From positions 1 to 6,830 of the forward strand of contig CATPBM010000370.1 of the NCBI GenBank assembly GCA_955652625.1: DNA of 6,830 nt, in the 5' to 3' direction. Source of the stretch: an uncultured Steroidobacteraceae bacterium (GTDB lineage: Bacteria; Pseudomonadota; Gammaproteobacteria; Steroidobacterales; Steroidobacteraceae). Shown piece by piece: positions 1 to 4,616 of this stretch. A model generated the notes under the pieces. The model saw only the letters and a list, made by a program, of their open reading frames with translations, did no database searches and was not told the origin of the DNA. Numbering within the stretch: position 1 is the stretch's first letter; every line of letters starts with the position of its first letter. Both the position numbers and the translations under genes were made by a program.

Positions 1-35
1 CTAGTCTAGCCACTCTGCCTTACAGGATCAGGACA

Positions 36-1091
36 GTGAGCGAGGACGAACACAGCGTACGTATCGAGCCGCACGGACGCACGCTGCGCGTCACTAACAC
101 GCAGCCGGTGCTCGAGGCCGCGCTCGCCGCGGGACTGAATCTGCCGCACAGCTGCAAGTCCGGTCACTGCGGCTCGTGCCGCGCCCGCCTCACGGCCGGC
201 GAGATCCGCTACCCCGACGGCCGCCGTCCCCTGGGCATCACGCCCGAAGAGGCGCACGGCGGCCACATCCTCCTGTGCCAGGCGCGCGCGCAATCGGACC
301 TCATCGTGCAGGCGCGGCTCATCGCGCGCGTCGCGGATGTCGAGATCAAGACGCTGCCGTGCCGGATCGCGCGCCTGACACCCCTCGCCCCGGACGTGAT
401 GCAGGTGCTGCTGCGCATGCCGGCAGTCGAGCGTCTGCGCTTCCACGCCGGGCAGTACCTCGATGTGCTGCTGGACGGGGGCCGGCGGCGCAGCTTTTCC
501 ATCGCCAGCCCGCCCCACGATAGCGAGCTCATCGAGCTGCACGTGCGGCGCGTCAGCGGCGGCGGCTTCACCGAGCGGCTGTTCGGGGCGGCGTCCGGGG
601 GCTTGCCGCCGCTCACGGTCGGCTCGCTGCTGCGCATCGAGGGGCCGCTCGGGCAGTTCAGCTACCGCCATGGAGCGGGTCCTGCGCTCATGGTGGCCGG
701 CGGGACAGGCTTTGCGCCCCTGAAGTCGATGTTGCGCCACGTTCTCGAGACGGGCATGCGGCGCGACATCCATCTGTACTGGGGTGCGCGTCACACGCAG
801 GATCTGTACGAAGAAGCACTGATGCTCGAGTGGGTGCGGCGGCATCCGCAGCTCTCCTTTACCGCCGTGCTTTCGGAGGCCACGCTTGCGGAAGCCGCTC
901 ATCACAGCAGCGGTTTCGTGCACGACGCCGTGCTCGCAGATCACCCGGATCTCAGCGGCTTCGAGGTGTATGCCGCCGGGCCGCCGGCGATGATCGAGGC
1001 GATGCGCGCGGCCTTTCCACGCCACGGCCTGGCGACGGAGCGGCTGTATTTCGATTCGTTCGACTACGCGCCCGACTCAGGACGGCGGTGA
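36..1091 (+). CDS. 2Fe-2S ferredoxin / FAD-NAD(P)H oxidoreductase (CDP-6-deoxy-delta-3,4-glucoseen reductase-like)
   Basis: This 351-residue electron-transfer flavoprotein has an N-terminal plant-type 2Fe-2S domain, with cluster cysteines C40, C45, C48 (C-x4-C-x2-C, HSCKSGHCGSC) and C81 (LLCQA). An FAD-binding beta barrel follows, with R152-S-F-S155, then a ferredoxin-reductase NAD domain with GGTGFAPLKSM (222-232), YWGAR and VYAAGPPAMI (291-300). Such proteins pass electrons from NAD(P)H through FAD to the cluster and on to a partner enzyme. The glucoseen-reductase name comes from AscD-type homologues of deoxysugar synthesis, but no deoxysugar gene is present here, so the true partner is unknown. 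The position usually held by Cys in the YxCGPP motif is Ala. GTG at 36 is chosen because AGGA lies 8 nt upstream and the domain begins at once. The frame stays open to the left edge, so a slightly earlier start is not excluded. It is cytoplasmic, with no signal peptide. In some gammaproteobacteria similar genes follow ubiD; that cannot be seen here. Confidence 0.85.
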   Translation: MSEDEHSVRIEPHGRTLRVTNTQPVLEAALAAGLNLPHSCKSGHCGSCRARLTAGEIRYPDGRRPLGITPEEAHGGHILLCQARAQSDLIVQARLIARVADVEIKTLPCRIARLTPLAPDVMQVLLRMPAVERLRFHAGQYLDVLLDGGRRRSFSIASPPHDSELIELHVRRVSGGGFTERLFGAASGGLPPLTVGSLLRIEGPLGQFSYRHGAGPALMVAGGTGFAPLKSMLRHVLETGMRRDIHLYWGARHTQDLYEEALMLEWVRRHPQLSFTAVLSEATLAEAAHHSSGFVHDAVLADHPDLSGFEVYAAGPPAMIEAMRAAFPRHGLATERLYFDSFDYAPDSGRR

Positions 1092-1466
1092 TACGCCCGG
1101 ATAGACCTCGTCCATGATCCAGTAGCTGGCGAGGATCATCGCGAACAACATGCCGGCGAGCCACAGGCCCCAGCGCCAGCGACGCCAGCGTACCCGGAAG
1201 GAGGAGTACTGCAGGGGGATGTCGACGACGTAGGCCGCGCAGTAGCAGAGGTTTGCCAGCACCGCGAGCACGAACAGCAGCATGAGCGCCTGGCGGTTGA
1301 GCGCGCCGCGAAAATGCGGCCAGGTCGCCAGGACCCAGCCCAGCACCACGCCTGCGAGTACCAGGTTGTACACGATGCGCCGCGGCTCCCAGTAACGCAG
1401 CGCGTCGTCCATCAAGGGCCGCAGCGGCGGGGGGTTCGCGGCGCCGTCAGCTAGTAGATCGGGCAC
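1077..1466 (-). CDS. Small three-TM membrane protein, unknown function
   Basis: I do not recognise a named family. The 129-residue product has a short polar N-terminus and the motif LRYWEPRRIVYN (about 23-34). Three hydrophobic spans follow, near 33-49 (LVLAGVVLGWVLA), 60-82 (LMLLFVLAVLANLCYCAAYV) and 100-117 (GLWLAGMLFAMILASYWI). A basic Arg/Trp-rich loop (RVRWRRWRW) lies between spans 2 and 3, suggesting an inner-membrane protein with that loop in the cytoplasm. The start is uncertain. GTG at 1466 lies exactly six bases after a TACAAT box and has no Shine-Dalgarno sequence, which fits a leaderless message. ATG at residue 19 (1412) is the alternative and would keep all membrane segments. The 3' end overlaps the convergent reductase gene by 15 nt. 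It is divergent from the ketosynthase gene, so a shared regulatory region is possible. Confidence 0.7.
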   Translation of the reverse strand: MPDLLADGAANPPPLRPLMDDALRYWEPRRIVYNLVLAGVVLGWVLATWPHFRGALNRQALMLLFVLAVLANLCYCAAYVVDIPLQYSSFRVRWRRWRWGLWLAGMLFAMILASYWIMDEVYPGVSPPS

Positions 1467-1472
1467 GCGCAG

Positions 1473-1478
1473 ATTGTA
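1473..1478 (-). promoter_or_regulatory. -10 element TACAAT of the small membrane protein gene
   Basis: The minus strand reads TACAAT, five of six matches to the sigma-70 -10 consensus, then CTGCGC and directly the GTG at 1466. No good -35 is visible; the best is GTCAGG at a 16-bp spacing. With a usual 6-base discriminator the transcript would begin on the start codon. Confidence 0.45.
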
Positions 1479-1496
1479 GCGGCAGATAAGCTATCC

Positions 1497-1514
1497 TGAC
1501 GGACCCGTCACGGG
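1497..1514. promoter_or_regulatory. Nested inverted repeats, candidate operator
   Basis: TGACGG-AC-CCGTCA (1497-1510) is a perfect 6-bp inverted repeat with a 2-bp centre. It overlaps a second one, CCCGT-C-ACGGG (1504-1514). The pair sits between the divergent membrane-protein and ketosynthase genes, next to the -35 region expected for the leftward gene. GATA-AGC-TATC (1485-1495) lies beside it. A repressor site or a leader-RNA hairpin are both possible. I do not match it to a known regulator; it is unlike the FadR site. Confidence 0.35.
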
Positions 1515-1534
1515 TGATTCATGCAGCGGGCCTT

Positions 1535-1542
1535 AAGGAGGT
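1535..1542 (+). promoter_or_regulatory. Strong Shine-Dalgarno of the ketosynthase gene
   Basis: AAGGAGGT is a full match to the 3' end of 16S rRNA, four bases before GTG 1547. It decides the start: an upstream in-frame GTG at 1514 would place this motif inside the coding region. Confidence 0.85.
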
Positions 1543-1546
1543 ATCC

Positions 1547-2653
1547 GTGACCTACGCGGCGATCACCGGCTGGGGCAAATGCCTGCCGCCGGCAGTGCTC
1601 ACCAACCACGATCTGTCCGCAATGCTCGACACCAGCGACGACTGGATTGTCAGCCGCACCGGTATCCGCGAGCGGCGTATTTCCCACGTCGGCCTGGAGG
1701 AGCTCGGCTATGTGGCCGCGGCGCGGGCGCTCGCCGCCGCAGGGCTCGCGGGCAGCAGCATCGAGCTCATCGTGTTCGGCACCTGCAGCCACGACGACCA
1801 AGTGCCGAACATGGCCTCCGGCATCCAGCGGCGCATCGGCGCGGAACCGGCGGCGGCCTACGACATCAACACCGCGTGCACCAGCTTTCTTTACGGGCTC
1901 TCCACCGCCAGCGCACTCATACGCACCGGGGTGGTGAAGAACGCGCTGGTGATCGGCGCAGAGCTCATCTCCCCGTTCATGGACTGGAGCGACCGGGATG
2001 TCGCGGTGTTGTTCGGCGACGGCGCCGCGGCGGTGGTGCTCGAGGCGAGCGGGCGCGAGGAAGGCGTGCTCGCCGAGAAGCTCGGCTGCTACGGCGAAGC
2101 CCGCGAGACCCTGCGGGTGCAGGGCATGGGCGGCCTGTATGCCAACCGCGGCGTGCTCTACGGCATCACCCGCTGGCAATTCGAGGGGCAGGAGATTTTC
2201 AGGCGCGCCGTGCAGGGCATGGCCGGCGCGTGCGAGGACACGCTCACGCGGCTGCACCTCAAGCCCGCCGATGTAGACCTGCTCGTGCCGCACCAGGCGA
2301 ACCTGCGCATCATCGAAGCGCTCGCCAAGCGCGCGCACGTGCCGATGGAGCGCGTGTACGTCAATGTCCAGCGCTACGGCAACATGTCCTCGGCCACGGT
2401 GCCGGTCGCCCTGTGCGAGGCCCTGGAGGAAGGACGCGTGCGCCCCGGCGCGCTGTTGTTGCTGCCCGGATTCGGCGGCGGCCTGAGCTTCTGTGCGCAC
2501 GTGCTGCGCTGGGGAGAGCGCACCACGCCGCGGCAGCAAAGCGACGCGGAGTTGCCGCCGAACGAGATGCCGGCGCCCGAGATCATCCGCCGCTGCCTCG
2601 AGCGCAAGACGCGCCCGTCTGCGGCGGCCGCCTCGGCGACGCCGTTCGCCTGA
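1547..2653 (+). CDS. 3-oxoacyl-ACP synthase III (FabH/KAS III family)
   Basis: This 368-residue protein belongs to the thiolase-fold ketosynthase III family. These enzymes condense an acyl-CoA starter with malonyl-ACP, releasing CO2 and CoA, to open fatty-acid or specialised acyl chains. The triad is clear: Cys111 in NTACTSFLYG, His249 in LLVPHQANLRII and Asn279 in VQRYGNMSS, nearly the same spacing as E. coli FabH (112, 244, 274). DWIVSRTGIRERR, VLFGDGAAAVVLE and LLPGFGGGLSF are further family signatures. GTG 1547 is chosen from the AAGGAGGT before it and because the protein then opens directly with the first strand (TYAAITGWGKCLPP). About 46 extra residues follow the normal end near LRW, proline- and alanine-rich and probably flexible. 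The cysteine motif reads ACTSF rather than the common ACAGF. No other fab gene or ACP gene is nearby, so it may be a secondary paralogue with a different starter preference rather than the housekeeping FabH. Confidence 0.9.
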   Translation: MTYAAITGWGKCLPPAVLTNHDLSAMLDTSDDWIVSRTGIRERRISHVGLEELGYVAAARALAAAGLAGSSIELIVFGTCSHDDQVPNMASGIQRRIGAEPAAAYDINTACTSFLYGLSTASALIRTGVVKNALVIGAELISPFMDWSDRDVAVLFGDGAAAVVLEASGREEGVLAEKLGCYGEARETLRVQGMGGLYANRGVLYGITRWQFEGQEIFRRAVQGMAGACEDTLTRLHLKPADVDLLVPHQANLRIIEALAKRAHVPMERVYVNVQRYGNMSSATVPVALCEALEEGRVRPGALLLLPGFGGGLSFCAHVLRWGERTTPRQQSDAELPPNEMPAPEIIRRCLERKTRPSAAAASATPFA

Positions 2654-2680
2654 ATCTGCCTTAAGGAAAGCCGCGTCCGT

Positions 2681-2800
2681 TCAGCGCTTCGCGGCCTTGG
2701 CGGCTTTCTTCTTGCGCTTGGCCGGATCCTTGGGGCGCGACTTGCCGAAGGACCCCTGGTAGATCTTGCCGCGCCGTGTTCTGTAATCGCCCTTACCCAT
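2681..2800 (-). CDS. 30S ribosomal protein THX (bTHX)
   Basis: A 39-residue, extremely basic protein that begins MGKGDYRTRRGKIYQGSFGK, the signature of ribosomal protein THX. In Thermus this small peptide sits in a cavity of the 30S head and stabilises the rRNA; homologues occur in many proteobacteria and in plastids. The family core is about 26 residues. Here a Lys/Ala-rich tail (KRKKKAAKAAKR) extends it. ATG 2800 is chosen because it gives the family N-terminus and has GGAG nine bases upstream. An in-frame ATG at 2824 would add MGEPELFL and is less likely. The gene is convergent with the ketosynthase gene, 27 nt apart, with no terminator seen between them. Upstream on the same strand is the terminator of the RRM protein gene, 30 nt before this start, and I see no convincing promoter in that short space. 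Confidence 0.9.
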   Translation of the reverse strand: MGKGDYRTRRGKIYQGSFGKSRPKDPAKRKKKAAKAAKR

Positions 2801-2830
2801 GAGAAACAACTCCGGTTCGCCCATCCAATG

Positions 2831-2876
2831 AAAAGGGCCGGCCGCCGATGCCGCGAAGGCACTGACGACCGGCCCT
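2831..2876 (-). terminator. Intrinsic terminator of the RRM protein gene
   Basis: On the minus strand AGGGCCGG (2876-2869) pairs with CCGGCCCT (2841-2834). Within the loop GTGCC and GGCAT form a second short stem around TTCGC. The outer stem is followed by TTTT then CATT. The U-run exists only for leftward transcripts. It starts 18 bases after the RRM protein stop codon. The interior loop and short U-run suggest that termination may be incomplete. Confidence 0.75.
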
Positions 2877-2893
2877 CGGCAGCCTAGATAAGC

Positions 2894-3181
2894 TTACCAG
2901 CGCTTCGGGGCGCCGCCGCCGCGGTTGCCACCGCCGCCGGTGCGCTCCTGAGCCTCATTGACGCGCAGCGGGCGTCCGCCCAGCTCCTTGCCGTTGAGAT
3001 TCTGGATCGCGCGCGACGCATCGGCGCGCGACATCTCAACGAACCCGAAGCCGCGGGGGCGGCCGGTGTCGCGATCGGTGATGATGCTCACCGACTCGAC
3101 GGTGCCGTGCGCTGCGAACAGCTCGCGGATCTCGGCGTCAGTGGCGGAAAAGGGCAGGTTGCCCACATAGATCTTCGTCAT
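2894..3181 (-). CDS. Single-RRM RNA-binding protein, glycine-rich tail
   Basis: A 95-residue protein made of one RNA recognition motif (about residues 2-78) and a short glycine-rich tail (GGGGNRGGGAPKRW). RNP2 is IYVGNL (4-9) and RNP1 is RGFGFVEM (about 42-49), with Met where an aromatic residue is common at the last place. The order TKIYVGNLPF, RGFGFVEM, AIQNLNGKELGGRPLRVNEA matches the bacterial Rbp family of cyanobacteria and proteobacteria. These bind single-stranded RNA and are often cold-induced; their targets are mostly unknown. ATG 3181 is preferred over an upstream in-frame TTG at 3202 because AGGAG lies nine bases before it and the RRM begins at residue 2. An intrinsic terminator follows. 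The long upstream non-coding stretch would allow an extended 5' leader, as in cold-shock genes, but no clear promoter is visible. Confidence 0.92.
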   Translation of the reverse strand: MTKIYVGNLPFSATDAEIRELFAAHGTVESVSIITDRDTGRPRGFGFVEMSRADASRAIQNLNGKELGGRPLRVNEAQERTGGGGNRGGGAPKRW

Positions 3182-3343
3182 GCAATCAGACTCCTGAATC
3201 AAACATTACCGGCAGGAGCGCATACCGAAGATCGGTTGAGTCGTCGGCGCACCACTGCCACCTGGTCGGGAACGATTCGGCTTTTCACACTCGGAAGCCA
3301 ACTCGCAAACGAGGCGGGCGGCAGGCGGCAGGAAAGGGAAAGG
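3182..3343 (-). other. Non-coding stretch upstream of the RRM protein gene
   Basis: This lies between the candidate 62-codon gene and the RRM protein start. In leftward RNA it begins with a C/U-rich, A-poor tract (about 3343-3307) of CCUUUCCC and GCCGCCUGCC units, then mixed sequence, and ends in the AGGAG ribosome-binding site. No convincing -10/-35 pair was found. It could be a 5' leader or an inter-gene spacer. Confidence 0.4.
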
Positions 3344-3532
3344 TCACGATCCGCCGCGCAAGATACCAAATGGGCCCGGCGTGGCACAAGCGGGGGCTGT
3401 TGCATTGGCGATACGGCCGCCGCCGCCGGACGGCAGCTCCGCAGGCGGACATAAGCGATCGAGCCACACGATCAGGAGCGCGACACCCAACGCTGCGGCC
3501 ACCGCCTGGAGGGGCCGGTTGAAGATGAACAT
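3344..3532 (-). CDS. Candidate small single-pass membrane protein
   Basis: A 62-residue open frame with no family that I recognise. It has a short N-terminus (MFIFNRPLQ), one hydrophobic span (about 8-25, AVAAALGVALLIVWL), then a Pro/Gly/Ala-rich tail with two further cysteines' worth of spacing (C28 and C49). The first 24 codons end in G or C in 22 cases, as in the neighbouring real genes; the second half is less biased. GAGG lies a few bases before the ATG, and AAGGA somewhat further off. Overlapping frames in the same stretch lack these signs. It is divergent from the LysR-type regulator and could be its target, or could be transcribed together with the RRM protein gene 162 nt downstream. 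It may be a chance frame, since the region lies in otherwise unexplained DNA. Confidence 0.42.
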   Translation of the reverse strand: MFIFNRPLQAVAAALGVALLIVWLDRLCPPAELPSGGGGRIANATAPACATPGPFGILRGGS

Positions 3533-3559
3533 ACGAGCCTCGCAGTTCCTTGCAGCGCA

Positions 3560-3575
3560 CCGGCGCCCTCGCCGG
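3560..3575. repeat. Perfect inverted repeat CCGGCG-CCCT-CGCCGG
   Basis: Six-base arms around a 4-base centre, between the LysR-type gene and the candidate small membrane protein gene. In leftward RNA it would form a hairpin with an AGGG loop shortly before the start at 3532. Its role is unknown, and GC-rich DNA produces such repeats by chance. Confidence 0.3.
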
Positions 3576-3626
3576 CGTCCATGACTGTATGGCGCGGGGT
3601 CTACCTCAAAAACAGGCTAATCGCGA

Positions 3627-3643
3627 ATTTATTGTCCTGAAAT
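3627..3643. promoter_or_regulatory. Possible LysR-type box ATTT-N9-AAAT
   Basis: ATTT and AAAT form a small inverted repeat containing the T-N11-A pattern used by LysR-type regulators, just upstream of the LysR-type gene's -10 element. It is in the right place for autoregulation or for control of the divergent gene. The arms are only four bases, so support is weak. Confidence 0.3.
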
Positions 3644-3647
3644 CCCA

Positions 3648-3653
3648 TACAAT
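3648..3653 (+). promoter_or_regulatory. -10 element TACAAT of the LysR-type gene
   Basis: TACAAT is followed by CCCGGC and then the ATG at 3660. The -35 position holds GAATTT, a poor match. No Shine-Dalgarno sequence precedes the ATG, so the transcript would start at or next to the start codon. Confidence 0.5.
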
Positions 3654-3659
3654 CCCGGC

Positions 3660-4589
3660 ATGGATCAGCTCACCTGCATGCGCAGCTTCGTGCGGGTCGC
3701 GGACCTGCACTCCTTCACGCGCGCCGCGGATGCCCTCGGGGTGTCGCGCGCGGTGGTGAGCACGCACGTGGCCGAGCTCGAGCAGCACCTGCGCTGCCAG
3801 CTGTTTCACCGCACGACGCGCCGGGTGGGTCTGACCACCGATGGCGCGGAATACCTGGTGCGCTGCCAGCGGATCCTGGCCGAGCTCGAGGCGGCGGATG
3901 AGGTGCTGCGGCGCACGCGCCTCTCGGTGCAGGGGCGCCTGCGGGTGGATGTGCCGGTGGTGTTCGGCCGCTCGCTGCTGATCCCGGCACTGCCGAAATT
4001 CACCGCGCGCTACCCGGACCTGCAGCTGGAGGTGCAGTTCAATGACCGGGTCATCGATCTGATCGCGGAGGAAGTCGACCTGGTGGTGCGCGTGGGGCCG
4101 GTGCGCGAGCCGCATCTGATCGCGCGCCGCATCGTCACGACGCGCCTGCTCACCTGCGCCTCACCGGAATACCTGCGCGCCCACGGCGTGCCCGCCGAGC
4201 CCGAAGACCTGCGGCGCCACAAGCTCGTGGGGCACCTCGGCAGCGGCGATCGGCGGCCGCACAAGTGGCGCTTCCAGCGCGGCACGGTGCGCAAGCAGCT
4301 CAGCCTGCCGTTCAACGTGGCGTTCAATTCCATCGAAGCGCAGATCATGGCGGCCATCCGCGGCGCGGGCATCGTGCACGCCATGGATCTGGTAGTCGCC
4401 GAGGGGCTCGCCGCCGGCAAGCTCGAGGCGGTGCTGCGCGAGTGGTCGGCGCCGGGCGCGCCCATCTCCATCGTGAGCCGCAGCGCGCTGCGTGACTCGC
4501 CCAAGATCCGGGTGTTCGCCGATTTCGCCGCGGAGTTGCTGCGCCAGTACCGCCAGCGCGTGGACACGCTGCTTGTTTCGGCGCCCTGA
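3660..4589 (+). CDS. LysR-type transcriptional regulator
   Basis: A 309-residue regulator. Residues 1-60 form the winged helix-turn-helix (FTRAADALGVSRAVVSTHVAELEQHL, shown here only as the pattern AADALGVS...VSTHVAELE), followed by RTTRRVGLTTDG. The linker helix runs to about residue 88, and an effector-binding domain of two periplasmic-binding-type lobes runs from about 90 to 295. The opening MDQLTCMRSFVRVAD is the usual start of the subgroup, so ATG 3660 is firm although it has no ribosome-binding site; a TACAAT box ends six bases before it. These proteins bind as tetramers to T-N11-A sites and switch a target gene when a small ligand binds. The target here is not clear: the divergent neighbour is the candidate small membrane protein, and the acyltransferase gene is convergent, 27 nt away. 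The effector cannot be predicted from sequence. Confidence 0.93.
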   Translation: MDQLTCMRSFVRVADLHSFTRAADALGVSRAVVSTHVAELEQHLRCQLFHRTTRRVGLTTDGAEYLVRCQRILAELEAADEVLRRTRLSVQGRLRVDVPVVFGRSLLIPALPKFTARYPDLQLEVQFNDRVIDLIAEEVDLVVRVGPVREPHLIARRIVTTRLLTCASPEYLRAHGVPAEPEDLRRHKLVGHLGSGDRRPHKWRFQRGTVRKQLSLPFNVAFNSIEAQIMAAIRGAGIVHAMDLVVAEGLAAGKLEAVLREWSAPGAPISIVSRSALRDSPKIRVFADFAAELLRQYRQRVDTLLVSAP

Positions 4590-4616
4590 GCGCACACAAA
4601 GGATATCGAACGGGCT

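Noticed and set aside
6..1025. Long leftward open frame opposite the reductase gene
   Set aside because: It mirrors the reductase with an Arg/His/Ala-rich product lacking any domain, as expected opposite a GC-rich gene.
1508..2539. Long leftward open frame opposite the ketosynthase gene
   Set aside because: Low-complexity product rich in His, Arg and Ala, no family motif, fully opposite a gene with an intact catalytic triad.
1579..2664. Second rightward frame inside the ketosynthase gene
   Set aside because: Arg/Ala/His-rich product with no recognisable motif; a GC-driven frame.
2894..2950. RGG-box in the tail of the RRM protein
   Set aside because: The tail is glycine-rich with a single NRGGG; there are no repeated RGG units.
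3199..3405. Leftward 68-codon frame upstream of the RRM protein gene
   Set aside because: No ribosome-binding site, no motif, and weaker third-position bias than the neighbouring candidate at 3344-3532.
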